This document shows, piece by piece, positions 46,970 through 55,906 of a DNA stretch of 64,000 nucleotides. Every line of letters starts with the position of its first letter. Position 1 is the stretch's first letter. The notes beneath the pieces are model-generated. The model was given only the letters and a program-made list of their open reading frames with translations, did not search any database and was not told the DNA's origin. Origin of the DNA: Streptomyces sp. I05A-00742 (GTDB taxonomy: Bacteria; Actinomycetota; Actinomycetes; Streptomycetales; Streptomycetaceae); assembly GCF_013055795.1 (NCBI RefSeq), contig NZ_JABETO010000002.1, positions 285,885-349,884 on the forward strand, given 5' to 3'. Position numbers and translations under genes: made by a program.

Positions 46970-47245
46970 TCAGACGCCGGACCCCGGCACGGCGGCCGGC
47001 CCGGGGCCGCCCTCCGGTTCCGCCCCGGCGGGGGACAGCGCCCGCCGCCTCCGCATCAGCACCGCGTGCTGGACGCCCAGGGTCACTCCGAAGCCGAGCA
47101 GGAACGCGTTGCCGTTGAAGGGCTCGTCGAAGAGGGCGTACTCCACCCCCGTCAGCGCGAACCGGGAGCCGATGGTCAGCAGCCACAGCCGCAGCGTCGT
47201 GGAGTCGCCCCTGCGCCGCACGACCCCGTCCCGGTCCCGCCACAT
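46970..47245 (-). CDS. Small hypothetical membrane protein
   Basis: 91 aa from ATG 47245 (GGAAG four bases upstream; a GTG at 47320 is in frame). Two hydrophobic stretches are visible, LWLLTIGSRFALTGVEYALF and NAFLLGFGVTLGVQHAVLM, followed by a basic and then Gly/Pro-rich tail. No family is recognised. It runs with the DUF3046 gene. Confidence 0.55.
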   Translation of the reverse strand: MWRDRDGVVRRRGDSTTLRLWLLTIGSRFALTGVEYALFDEPFNGNAFLLGFGVTLGVQHAVLMRRRRALSPAGAEPEGGPGPAAVPGSGV

Positions 47246-47416
47246 CGGACTTCCAAGATCACCGATTTCAGGCGGCACCCAGGACGGGGTACGAGGAAGG
47301 TCCGCGGAGCCGCCGGACACCGCCCGTCAACCGCGTGCGTCCCTCCGGCCGCCCCTGCGGGTGCAGCCGGGCACGAGCCGCTGACCGGCGGCGATTTCGG
47401 CCCTACGGTCTGTTCC

Positions 47417-48370
47417 ATGGCACCGTCCGGAGCATCCCCCGCAGCCCGCGCCGAAGACTTCATCTGGCTGACCGCCCGCGTTCTCGAACAGCGCAGATTC
47501 GCCTACCACTTCCGCGACGGCACCCCCGACGCCGTCGAGGCGGCCCTCGCCGCCTACCGGGGGGACGACGGCGGCTACGGACACGCCCTGGACCCCGACC
47601 TCCGCGGCCCGGTGAGCCAGCCGCACCACACCGCGCACGCCCTGCGCGTCCTGGACGAGATCGGCCGCTGCGGGGACCGCCGCGCCGAGGCCGTCTGCCG
47701 GTTCCTGACCGCCGTCTCCACCCCGGACGGTGCCCTGCCCGCGCTGCACCCCGGGTCCAACGGCTGGCCGACCGCCCCCTGGCACCCCACCGCCGGGGGC
47801 CGCGCCACCGGGGGCTCCCTGCTGACCACCGGCCCGGTGGTGGGGCTGCTGCACCGCAACGCCGTGTGGCACGCCTGGCTGTTCAGGGCCACGGACTTCT
47901 GCTGGACCGCGATCGACGCGCTGGTACTCGGCGGCCGTCCGCACCCCTACGAGATCGAGGCGGCCGTCGCCTTCCTCGACGGCGTCCCGGACCGCAAGCG
48001 GGCGGAGGCCGCCGCCGACCGGCTCGGCCGGGTGGTCCGGGAGCAGCGGCTGGCCGTCCTGGACCCGGAGCGGCCCGGCGGGGGTTCCGGGGCCCCCGGG
48101 GGCGAGATCCGGCCCCCGGCGCACTTCCCGCACGACTTCGTGCGGCGCCCCGACTCCCGGGCCCGTCCCTGGTTCACCGACGCCGAGCTCGAACGGTCGC
48201 TGGACCACCTCGCCGCCGCCCAGCAGGAGGACGGGGGCTGGCCGCTGCGGCGCCGTGCCTGGGCGCCCGGTACCGCCCTGGAAGGCCGCCCGCTGGCCAC
48301 CATCGAGGCGCTCCTGACCCTGCGCGCCCACGGCCGCGGCGACCCCCCGCCGCCCAGAGATCGGCTCTGA
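47417..48370 (+). CDS. Prenyltransferase/terpene-cyclase-like repeat protein
   Basis: 317 aa, ATG 47417. The short QW-type helical repeats of squalene-hopene cyclase/prenyltransferase alpha-alpha barrels are recognisable: GDDGGYGHALDPDLRGPVSQ, then AALHPGSNGWPTAPWHPT, and finally LAAAQQEDGGWPLRRRAWAPGTALEGRPLATIEALLTLRAHG. The DxDD cyclase acid motif is not obvious, so enzyme activity is doubtful. The family is conserved in Streptomyces next to lhr, 46 bp upstream of it. Confidence 0.72.
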   Translation: MAPSGASPAARAEDFIWLTARVLEQRRFAYHFRDGTPDAVEAALAAYRGDDGGYGHALDPDLRGPVSQPHHTAHALRVLDEIGRCGDRRAEAVCRFLTAVSTPDGALPALHPGSNGWPTAPWHPTAGGRATGGSLLTTGPVVGLLHRNAVWHAWLFRATDFCWTAIDALVLGGRPHPYEIEAAVAFLDGVPDRKRAEAAADRLGRVVREQRLAVLDPERPGGGSGAPGGEIRPPAHFPHDFVRRPDSRARPWFTDAELERSLDHLAAAQQEDGGWPLRRRAWAPGTALEGRPLATIEALLTLRAHGRGDPPPPRDRL

Positions 48371-48416
48371 CCTGCGCTTCCGGGGCATTGTCAGTAGCCG
48401 GGTGCACGATGGGGGC

Positions 48417-51400
48417 ATGACGGACGACTCGGCCACGCCCCCGGCGGGGCACCCGGCCCTCGGCGGTTTCTCCCCCGCGACCCGCTCCTGGTTCACGGGG
48501 GCCTTCAGTGCGCCCACCGCCGCCCAGGCCGGTGCCTGGCGGGCCATCTCCGAGGGTTCGGACGTGCTGGTCGTCGCCCCCACGGGCTCCGGCAAGACGC
48601 TGGCGGCCTTCCTCGCCTCGCTGGACCGGCTGGCGAGCACCCCGCCACCGGCCGAGCGCTCCAAGCGCTGCCGCGTCCTGTACATCTCCCCGCTCAAGGC
48701 CCTCGCGGTCGACGTCGAGCGCAACCTGCGCAGCCCCCTCACCGGCATCCGTCAGGAGGCCGTCCGGCTCGGGCGGCCCGAGCCGGACATCCGGGTCGGC
48801 ATCCGCTCCGGCGACACCCCGGCCGCCGAACGGCGCGCCCTGGTCACCCGGCCGCCGGACATCCTGATCACCACCCCCGAGTCGCTGTTCCTGATGCTCA
48901 CCTCCGCCGCGCGGGAAGCGCTCACGGGGGTGGAGACGGTCATCCTCGACGAGGTGCACGCCGTCGCCGGGACCAAGCGCGGCGCCCATCTCGCCCTGTC
49001 CCTGGAGCGGCTCGACGTCCTGCTCCCCCGTCCCGCGCGGCGCATCGGCCTGTCGGCCACCGTGCGCCCGGTGGAGGAGGTCGCCCGCTATCTGTCGCCG
49101 CAGCGCAAGGTGGAGATCGTCCAGCCGCCGTCGGGCAAGGAGTTCGACCTCTCGGTGGTCGTCCCGGTGGAGGACCTGGGCGAGCTGGGCGCGTCGCCCG
49201 TCCAGGAGGGGGACGAGCGGGAGAAACCGTCGATCTGGCCGCACGTGGAGGAGCGCATCGCCGACCTCGTCCAGGCGCACCGCTCCACGATCGTCTTCGC
49301 CAACTCCCGCCGCCTGGCCGAGCGGCTGTGCAACCGGCTCAACGAGATCGCCCACGAACGGGCCACGGGCGAGCCCCTGCCCGAGCATCACTCGCCCGCC
49401 GAGCTGATGGCCCAGTCCGGCGCTGCCCACGGCGCTCCGCCGGTCCTCGCCCGCGCGCACCACGGCTCGGTCTCCAAGGAACAGCGCGCCCTCGTCGAGG
49501 AGGACCTCAAGGCGGGCCGCCTGCCCGCCGTGGTGGCCACCTCCAGCCTGGAGCTGGGCATCGACATGGGCGCCGTCGACCTCGTCGTCCAGGTCGAGTC
49601 CCCGCCCTCGGTCGCCTCCGGCCTCCAGCGGGTCGGCCGCGCCGGGCACCAGGTCGGCGCCGTCTCCACCGGCGTGGTCTTCCCCAAGTACCGGGGCGAC
49701 CTGGTCCAGGCGGCCGTCGTGACGGAGCGGATGCGCCAGGGCGCCATCGAGTCCCTCCGCGTGCCCGCCAACCCGCTGGACGTGCTGGCGCAGCAGATCG
49801 TCGCCATGACCGCCATGGACACCTGGGACGTGGACGAACTGCTGGCACTGGTGCGCCGCGCGGCCCCGTTCGCCGCGCTGCCGGAGTCCGCCTGCACCGG
49901 CGTTCTCGACATGCTCGCCGGACGCTACCCGTCCGACGCCTTCGCCGAGTTGCGGCCCCGCCTGGTCTGGGACCGGGTCGCCGGCACGGTCACCGGACGC
50001 CCAGGGGCCCAGCGCCTCGCCGTCACCTCCGGGGGCACCATCCCCGACCGCGGTCTCTTCGGTGTCTTCCTCGCCGGCGCGGACCCCAAGAAGGGCGGCG
50101 GCCGGGTCGGGGAGCTGGACGAGGAGATGGTCTACGAGTCGCGGGTGGGCGATGTGTTCACCCTCGGCACCACCTCCTGGCGGATCGAGGACATCACCCG
50201 CGACCGCGTCCTCGTCACCCCCGCCCCGGGTGTCCCCGGCCGGCTGCCCTTCTGGAAGGGCGACCAGCTGGGCCGACCGCTCGAACTGGGCCGGGAACTG
50301 GGCGCGTTCCTGCGCGAGATCGGCGGCGCACGGCCGGAGGACGCCCGGGCCCGGCTCACGGCCGCGGGCCTCGACACCTGGGCCGCCGACAACGTCCTGT
50401 CCTACCTCGACGAACAGCGCCGCGCCTGCGGTCACGTGCCCGACGACCGGACGATCGTCGTCGAGCGGTTCCGCGACGAGCTCGGCGACTGGCGGGTCGT
50501 CGTCCACTCCCCGTTCGGCGCCCAGGTGCACGCCCCCTGGGCCCTGGCCCTCGGCGCCCGCCTCGCCGAGCGGTACGGCATGGACGCCCAGGTCATGCAC
50601 GCCGACGACGGGATCGTCCTGCGCCTGCCGGACGCCGACCTCCTGGGCCTCGACCTGCTCGACACCGACCCGGCCCGGCAGGGCACCGAGCACGACGACG
50701 GGCAGTCGCCCGTCGGCGCCGCCGACGTCGTCTTCGACCGGGGCGAGATCGGCGGCATCGTCACCGACCAAGTGGGCGGCTCCGCCCTGTTCGCCGCGCG
50801 CTTCCGCGAGTGCGCCGCCCGCGCCCTGCTGCTCCCGCGGCGCAACCCCGGCAAGCGCACCCCACTGTGGCAGCAGCGGCAGCGGGCGGCCCAGCTCATG
50901 GAGGTGGCGAGCGAGTTCGGGTCGTTCCCCATCGTCCTCGAAGCCGTGCGCGAATGCCTCCAGGACGTCTTCGACGTCCCCGGCCTCACCGAGCTCATGG
51001 GCGACATCGAGGCCCGCCGCGTCCGGCTCGTCGAGGTCACCACCCCCGAACCGTCACCCTTCGCCCGCTCGCTGCTCTTCGGCTACGTCGCCCAGTTCCT
51101 GTACGAGGGCGACTCCCCGCTCGCCGAGCGCCGCGCCGCCGCGCTCTCCCTCGACTCACGGCTGCTCGCCGAACTGCTGGGCCAGGCCGAACTGCGCGAA
51201 CTGCTGGACGCGGACGTCCTCGCGGAGCTGGAGGGCGAGCTCCAGTGGCGCACGGAGGACCGCCGGATCAAGGACGTCGAGGGCGTGGCCGACGCGCTGC
51301 GCGTCCTCGGCCCCCTCACCGACGACGAGCTGACCGAACGGGGCGCCGAGCCGGGCTGGGCCGCGCAACTGGCCGACGCGCGCCGCGCCCTGCGCGTCCG

Positions 51401-53156
51401 GATCGCCGGCCGCGACCACTGGGCCGCCGTCGAGGACGCCGGCCGGCTGCGCGACGCCCTGGGCACCGCCCTCCCGGTGGGCGTGCCGGAAGCGTTCACC
51501 GAGCCCGTGAAGGACCCGCTGGGCGATCTCCTCGCCCGCTACGCCCGTACCCACGGCCCGTTCACCTCGGACCGGGCCGCCGCCCGCTTCGGCCTGGGCA
51601 CCGCGGTCACCGACGGCGCCCTCCACCGCCTCGCGGCCGGCGGCCGGGTCGTCCAGGGCGAGTTCCACCCCGCGGGCATCGGCCAGGAGTGGTGCGACGC
51701 CACCGTGCTCCGCAGGCTGCGCCGCCGCTCCCTGGCCGCCCTGCGCCAGGAGCTGGAGCCGGTCCCGCCCGCGGCGCTCGCCGCCTTCCTCCCCCAGTGG
51801 CAGCACATCGGCGGCCACGAACTGCGCGGCGTCGACGGACTGCTGCGCGCCGTCGAGCAGTTGCAGGGCGCGCCCGTGCCCGCGTCCGCGCTGGAGAAGC
51901 TCGTCCTGCCCGCCCGGGTGTCCGAATACTCCCCCGCGATGCTCGACGAACTCACCGCCGCCGGCGAGGTCGTGTGGGCCGGCGCCGGCGCGCTCCCCGG
52001 CAAGGACGGCTGGGTCTCCCTGCTGCCGGCCGACACGGCGCCGCTGTTGCTGCCCGAGCCCCATCCGCTGGAGCTGACGCCCCTGCACCTGACGGTCCTC
52101 GAAGCGCTCTCCGGCGGATACGGCCTGTTCTTCCGTCAGATCGCGGACCGGGTCCGGGCCGTGCACCCGGAGCCCGACGGTTCGCCGGTCGGCGACGCGC
52201 GGCTGGCCGACGTCGTCTGGGACCTCGCCTGGTCGGGCCGGCTCACCAACGACACGCTCGGACCCCTGCGCGCGCTGCTCGGTTCGGGCCGCACGGCAGG
52301 AGCCACGGCGCACCGGGCCAAACGGGCGGTGCCGCGCGGGCGTTACGGCTCGCTCGCCGCCCGGACCGCCCTGGCCGCGGCGGGCCGTCCCACCGCCTCC
52401 CGCGGCGGCCCGCCGACCGTCGCCGGCCGCTGGTCCCTGCTGCCGGAGCCCGAGGGCGACACCACCCACCGGGCCCACGCCCTGGCCCGCACCCTCCTCG
52501 ACCGGCACGGCGTGGTCACCCGCGGCGCCGTCGCCGCCGAAGGGGTGGCGGGCGGATTCTCCGCCGCCTACCGGGTGCTCTCCGCCTTCGAGGACAGCGG
52601 ACAGGCCCGCCGCGGCTACGTCGTCGAGGGCCTGGGCGCCGCCCAGTTCGCGATGGACGGGGCGATCGACCGGCTGCGCGCGGTGAGTACCGCGCGCGAA
52701 CGCGCCGAGGGCGCCGGCCCGGACCCCTTCCCGAAGGCGCCCGGCCGTCCGTCGCGCCGCCGCGCGGTGGTCCTGGCCGCCGCCGACCCGGCGAACGCCT
52801 ATGGAGCGGCCCTCCCCTGGCCCGACCCGCCGGCCGGCGCCACGCACAAGCCGGGCCGCAAGGCGGGGGCGCTCGTGGTGCTCCTCGACGGCGCGCTCGC
52901 CCTCTATATGGAACGCGGCGGGAAGACCCTCCTCGCCTGGCCCCGGACGGAAGGACCGGAGACGGCGGACGCCGACGACGCCGGGCTGCGGGAGGCGGCG
53001 GAAGCCCTGGCCGGCGCCGCCCGGGCGGGCGCCCTCGGCACCATCACGGTCGAGCGCGTCAACGGAGTCGCGGCCCTGGGCTCGCCCCTCGGCACCCTCC
53101 TGGAGTCGGCGGGCTTCCACGCGACGCCCAAGGGGATGCGACTGCGCGCGCCGTAG
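48417..53156 (+). CDS. lhr: Large ATP-dependent helicase Lhr
   Basis: 1579 aa, the typical size of full-length Lhr. It is an SF2 3'-5' helicase that prefers DNA-RNA hybrids and is implicated in DNA repair. The N-terminal core: Q-motif FSAPTAAQAGAWRAI, Walker A VVAPTGSGKTLAAFLASL (~residue 62), DEVH box VILDEVHAVAGTKRG, motif III LSATVRP, and motif VI GLQRVGRAGHQVG. Past ~850 residues come the winged-helix and the large C-terminal domain, with PFARSLLFGYVAQFLYEGDSPLAERRAAAL and GRYGSLAARTALAAAGRPT, ending near FHATPKGMRLRAP. Start ATG 48417 after GGGGG. It stands alone. Confidence 0.95.
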   Translation: MTDDSATPPAGHPALGGFSPATRSWFTGAFSAPTAAQAGAWRAISEGSDVLVVAPTGSGKTLAAFLASLDRLASTPPPAERSKRCRVLYISPLKALAVDVERNLRSPLTGIRQEAVRLGRPEPDIRVGIRSGDTPAAERRALVTRPPDILITTPESLFLMLTSAAREALTGVETVILDEVHAVAGTKRGAHLALSLERLDVLLPRPARRIGLSATVRPVEEVARYLSPQRKVEIVQPPSGKEFDLSVVVPVEDLGELGASPVQEGDEREKPSIWPHVEERIADLVQAHRSTIVFANSRRLAERLCNRLNEIAHERATGEPLPEHHSPAELMAQSGAAHGAPPVLARAHHGSVSKEQRALVEEDLKAGRLPAVVATSSLELGIDMGAVDLVVQVESPPSVASGLQRVGRAGHQVGAVSTGVVFPKYRGDLVQAAVVTERMRQGAIESLRVPANPLDVLAQQIVAMTAMDTWDVDELLALVRRAAPFAALPESACTGVLDMLAGRYPSDAFAELRPRLVWDRVAGTVTGRPGAQRLAVTSGGTIPDRGLFGVFLAGADPKKGGGRVGELDEEMVYESRVGDVFTLGTTSWRIEDITRDRVLVTPAPGVPGRLPFWKGDQLGRPLELGRELGAFLREIGGARPEDARARLTAAGLDTWAADNVLSYLDEQRRACGHVPDDRTIVVERFRDELGDWRVVVHSPFGAQVHAPWALALGARLAERYGMDAQVMHADDGIVLRLPDADLLGLDLLDTDPARQGTEHDDGQSPVGAADVVFDRGEIGGIVTDQVGGSALFAARFRECAARALLLPRRNPGKRTPLWQQRQRAAQLMEVASEFGSFPIVLEAVRECLQDVFDVPGLTELMGDIEARRVRLVEVTTPEPSPFARSLLFGYVAQFLYEGDSPLAERRAAALSLDSRLLAELLGQAELRELLDADVLAELEGELQWRTEDRRIKDVEGVADALRVLGPLTDDELTERGAEPGWAAQLADARRALRVRIAGRDHWAAVEDAGRLRDALGTALPVGVPEAFTEPVKDPLGDLLARYARTHGPFTSDRAAARFGLGTAVTDGALHRLAAGGRVVQGEFHPAGIGQEWCDATVLRRLRRRSLAALRQELEPVPPAALAAFLPQWQHIGGHELRGVDGLLRAVEQLQGAPVPASALEKLVLPARVSEYSPAMLDELTAAGEVVWAGAGALPGKDGWVSLLPADTAPLLLPEPHPLELTPLHLTVLEALSGGYGLFFRQIADRVRAVHPEPDGSPVGDARLADVVWDLAWSGRLTNDTLGPLRALLGSGRTAGATAHRAKRAVPRGRYGSLAARTALAAAGRPTASRGGPPTVAGRWSLLPEPEGDTTHRAHALARTLLDRHGVVTRGAVAAEGVAGGFSAAYRVLSAFEDSGQARRGYVVEGLGAAQFAMDGAIDRLRAVSTARERAEGAGPDPFPKAPGRPSRRRAVVLAAADPANAYGAALPWPDPPAGATHKPGRKAGALVVLLDGALALYMERGGKTLLAWPRTEGPETADADDAGLREAAEALAGAARAGALGTITVERVNGVAALGSPLGTLLESAGFHATPKGMRLRAP

Positions 53157-53196
53157 GGCAGGGCAACGTCGCGGGTCGTCGGCGCGAGCCGCGTCA

Positions 53197-53454
53197 TTAG
53201 CCCGTACGGGTGACCTCGGCTCCCTCCTGGTCCGGGTCACCGTCCCGCGGCCGCCGCTGCCTCCGGGTCCATGGCACACAGTGCACCGGCAGCAGGCTCA
53301 GTCCCCATCCCCCGGTGACGACCAGCCCCTCCACGGAGCCGGCCCGCGCCGGCTCGGCGACCAGCCGGCACACCGCCCACCACCACACCCCGCCCATCGC
53401 GAAGGGCAGCAGCCGGGCGAGCGGTCTGCGCCGCCGGATGTCGCGCCAGAGCAT
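53197..53454 (-). CDS. Small hypothetical membrane protein
   Basis: 85 aa, ATG 53454 with a strong GAAGGAGG ribosome site. A basic N-terminus (MLWRDIRRRRPLARLL) precedes one or two hydrophobic segments (PFAMGGVWWWAVCRLVAEP, VEGLVVTGGWGLSLLPVHCV). The tail is charged. No family is recognised. The good ribosome site and codon pattern make it credible as a gene. Confidence 0.65.
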   Translation of the reverse strand: MLWRDIRRRRPLARLLPFAMGGVWWWAVCRLVAEPARAGSVEGLVVTGGWGLSLLPVHCVPWTRRQRRPRDGDPDQEGAEVTRTG

Positions 53455-53521
53455 GCCGCCTCCTTCGGCGGGACGCCGGAACCGGCGTCCTCGCGACGGA
53501 GTGCCCACCGGGCGCCGTCCG

Positions 53522-53743
53522 TCAGCCGGACGCTTCTCCGTCCTCACCGCGCAGCCGTGCCAGCTCTCCTTCGAGCTCCGCGATCCTGCGGTCGCGCCGG
53601 TGCAGTTCGACGATCACCCGCTGCTCGCCCTCGCGCGCGCCCTCCTGGAAGACGCTGCGCACAAACGCCCCGGCAGATCGCTGATCGAGCTCCGAGACCA
53701 TCATGAGCTCGTTCGTGAACCGGATCACCGGGTGCTCGTCCAT
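53522..53743 (-). CDS. Small coiled-coil hypothetical protein
   Basis: 73 aa, ATG at 53743 with GGGGG upstream. It reads MDEHPVIRFTNELMMVSEL, then a Glu/Arg-rich coiled coil (GEQRVIVELHRRDRRIAELEGELARL). No enzyme motif. Conserved in Streptomyces in this position as I recall. Its function is unknown. Confidence 0.65.
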   Translation of the reverse strand: MDEHPVIRFTNELMMVSELDQRSAGAFVRSVFQEGAREGEQRVIVELHRRDRRIAELEGELARLRGEDGEASG

Positions 53744-53864
53744 GCCCCCAGGAGACCGCGCCGGCCCCCGGGCCGCCACCCGGGCCGGCGGCTCGGGCGT
53801 GGGTCCGGGCCGCCACCATCTCCTGCGGCGTGTGACTTCACTGGATCCCAATGCGCAACGCGAG

Positions 53865-53870
53865 TAGAAT
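53865..53870 (+). promoter_or_regulatory. Possible -10 (TAGAAT) of the rpf-like gene
   Basis: TAGAAT with a 17-bp spacer to TGGATC. If real, it gives a ~360-390 nt untranslated leader before the Rpf-like ORF. Confidence 0.3.
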
Positions 53871-54234
53871 CCCGCACCAGGCACACCAGATATCACACAT
53901 ATATTCGAGCCGACGAAACGCGCGCGCATCAGCAAGCAAGACCCTGACGCTTCCTCAACAGGCCGCCGAATCTCCTGACTTCGGCCTGCCGCAGGGCTTC
54001 GCACAGCCGGACCAACCGCCCGCATCACGTAGATCGCACTCGCTCCCTCGAACAGGACGCGGCCGTCTCGCCGGCCAATCGGATCGCCCCGACTCCGCGC
54101 CCTCATGCACGCACATCGGCCACGGACAGACCCCATCGGGAACCGGTGGCGTCCTGCTGTCGACAGACCGACCGAACAGCGCGTACCAGCCCGCCCAGGC
54201 ACAGTCATGCACGCAACTACCGTAAGGATCTTGC
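53871..54234. other. Non-coding leader-like interval
   Basis: No credible gene; the short frames on both strands have poor codon bias. The stretch is clearly lower in GC than its surroundings (for example CACATATATTCGAG). It is probably the 5' leader of the Rpf-like gene. I looked for the c-di-AMP (ydaO) riboswitch core typical upstream of streptomycete rpf genes and did not recognise it. Confidence 0.45.
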
Positions 54235-54267
54235 ATGTTGACTCACGAACCCCCGGCCGGAGAACCC

Positions 54268-54636
54268 ATGGCGGGAAGCACGCCTCGGTACCGCGGCCGG
54301 AGCCGCGTCAAGCACCGTGTACGCCTTGCGGTGGTCGCCGGCGCGGTCACCGCGTTGTCGCTCACCGGCGTCGCGACCGCGAGTTCCGCCTCGGCCGCGA
54401 GCTCCGCCACCTGGCAAAGGGTCGCCCAGTGCGAGACGGGCGGCAACTGGTCCATGAACTCGGGCAACGGCCATTACGGTGGTCTGCAGTTCACGCTCAG
54501 CGTGTGGCGGGGCTACGGCGGCACCGGCATGCCGCACCGCAATTCCAAGTCCCAGCAGATCCGCATCGCTGAGAAGGTGCTCCGGAGCCAGGGGCCCGGT
54601 GTGTGGCCCGTGTGCGGCAGGCGCGCGGGCCTGTAG
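54268..54636 (+). CDS. Secreted Rpf-like transglycosylase domain protein
   Basis: 122 aa from ATG 54268 (GGAG at 5 bp). ATG 54235, with AAGGA, is an in-frame alternative adding 11 residues. A signal peptide (VVAGAVTALSLTGVATASSASA) is followed by the resuscitation-promoting-factor fold: TWQRVAQCETGGNWSMNSGNGHYGGLQF, with the catalytic Glu in CETGGNW, then SQQIRIAEKVLRSQGPGVWPVCG. The protein lacks LysM, LytM or other wall-anchoring domains, so it is the bare catalytic domain. These enzymes cleave peptidoglycan during spore germination and growth. It is monocistronic. Confidence 0.88.
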   Translation: MAGSTPRYRGRSRVKHRVRLAVVAGAVTALSLTGVATASSASAASSATWQRVAQCETGGNWSMNSGNGHYGGLQFTLSVWRGYGGTGMPHRNSKSQQIRIAEKVLRSQGPGVWPVCGRRAGL

Positions 54637-54756
54637 CGCAAGCGGCGGGAACCCCGGGCCCCGCAACCGGACGAGTGAAGCGATCGCGGTCTGCCGCAAG
54701 GCCTTGAAGGAGCCCGCGCGCAGGTCGGAGGGGAGTCGAGCCCTCGGCCGACCCGC

Positions 54757-55227
54757 TCAGGCGTTCTCCGCCTGGAACATCCAATGGTGCTTCTCCAGCT
54801 CGCCCGTGAGCCCGATGAGAAGGTCCTGGGTGACCGGGTCCGGCTCATCGGTGGCGCGGACGCGCTCCCGCATCCGGGTGATGACGGAGCCGAGCGCCTC
54901 CACCAGCAGTCGCACCGCGTCCACGTCCTTGTTCCAGCCGCCGCCGACCGTGTCGATGCCGCTGGTCCTGGCGACCGTCTCGGCCCGGCCGTCCGGGGCG
55001 ATGCCCAGCGCGGAGGCGCGTTCGGCGACGGTGTCGGCGTGCTGGCGGGCGGTGGCGACCACCTCGTCGAGCTGGAGGTGGACCGAGCGGAAGCGCGGGC
55101 CCACGATCGTCCAGTGGACCTGCTTGGCCACGAGCGAGAGGTCCACGAGGTCCACCAGGGCACCCTGCAGGGCGTCCCCGACGATCTTGCGGTCCTGCTC
55201 GGACAGGGGGCTCTTCACGACAGACAT
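54757..55227 (-). CDS. dps: Dps-family DNA-protecting ferritin-like protein
   Basis: 156 aa, ATG at 55227 placed by GAAGGAG. Dps oligomers oxidise and store iron and can bind DNA in stationary phase. Ferroxidase residues: LVAKQVHWTIVGPRFRSVHLQLDEVV (His, Asp/Glu), plus the second region WNKDVDAVRLLVEALG. The C-terminal ELEKHHWMFQAENA ends directly after the last helix. Streptomyces has several Dps proteins, so the letter is not assigned. Convergent with the rpf-like gene. Confidence 0.92.
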   Translation of the reverse strand: MSVVKSPLSEQDRKIVGDALQGALVDLVDLSLVAKQVHWTIVGPRFRSVHLQLDEVVATARQHADTVAERASALGIAPDGRAETVARTSGIDTVGGGWNKDVDAVRLLVEALGSVITRMRERVRATDEPDPVTQDLLIGLTGELEKHHWMFQAENA

Positions 55228-55376
55228 GGGCATCTCCTTCACCCTCGGCGTCGGTTTCGCTTTCCTCCGTTGCACCTACCATCGCACAGCGACTCGAAAC
55301 GGGCTGAAGGAGAAAGAAGCAGGTCCGGGCAGCGCATGGCAAGCGGAGAACAGCGGACAGCGGCCGAGCACGCAGC

Positions 55377-55410
55377 GGTCCCCACGGGTCTGCGAAGACC
55401 CGCGGGGACC
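55377..55410 (-). terminator. clgR operon terminator
   Basis: GGTCCCC-AC-GGGTCT-GCGA-AGACCC-GC-GGGGACC: a long stem with a small internal loop, 19 bp after the clgR stop. Confidence 0.85.
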
Positions 55411-55428
55411 GGGAGAAGACGGAGTGCG

Positions 55429-55812
55429 TCAGGCCGCGACGACGTCGACGGCTTCCGCGGGCGCCTTGATGGTCACGCGCTCGCCCGGAACCCCGGTCAC
55501 GGACGTCACGGACACGGGGTTGAACATCGGCCGCATCGGCGCGGGTACCGGCTCGCTCGCCGCCGCCGACTGCGCCAGCTCGGCGAGCGACAGCTCGTCG
55601 CTCACCTCACGCATGACCTCGGACATCCTGACGTCCAGAGCGTCGCAGATTGCGGAGAGAAGCTCGGAGGACGCCTCTTTCTGCCCCCGCTCGACCTCGG
55701 AGAGGTAACCGAGCGAGACCCGGGCGGATGAGGAGACCTCGCGCAGAGTGCGGCCCTGGCGTTGGCGCTGCCGACGCAGCACGTCACCGAGCAGGCGACG
55801 GAGCAGAATCAT
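55429..55812 (-). CDS. clgR: Xre-type transcriptional activator ClgR
   Basis: 127 aa. ClgR activates clpP1P2, clpC, lon and related protease genes in actinobacteria. N-terminal helix-turn-helix: [45 protein letters not shown], recognition helix [11 protein letters not shown]. The C-terminus EAVDVVAA ends in Ala-Ala, the degron by which ClpP degrades the protein in Streptomyces. Upstream are cinA, pgsA and rimO on the same strand, the same neighbourhood as pgsA3-clgR in M. tuberculosis (Rv2746c-Rv2745c). Confidence 0.9.
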   Translation of the reverse strand: MILLRRLLGDVLRRQRQRQGRTLREVSSSARVSLGYLSEVERGQKEASSELLSAICDALDVRMSEVMREVSDELSLAELAQSAAASEPVPAPMRPMFNPVSVTSVTGVPGERVTIKAPAEAVDVVAA

Positions 55813-55906
55813 CGGTGGCTCCCTCCTTGGACCGCGAATCCGGATCCTTCACGCCCCACCGTACCGCCTCGGGGTGCGGCCGTGCGGGGAGCTATGTCGT
55901 GTTCAC

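Noticed and set aside
49328..53200. Long Arg-rich forward frame within lhr
   Set aside because: Alternate frame of lhr with typical Arg/Pro repetition; lhr explains the coding signal.
53851..54225. Forward 124-codon frame before the Rpf-like gene
   Set aside because: Poor codon bias, no homology and no ribosome site; better read as leader RNA.
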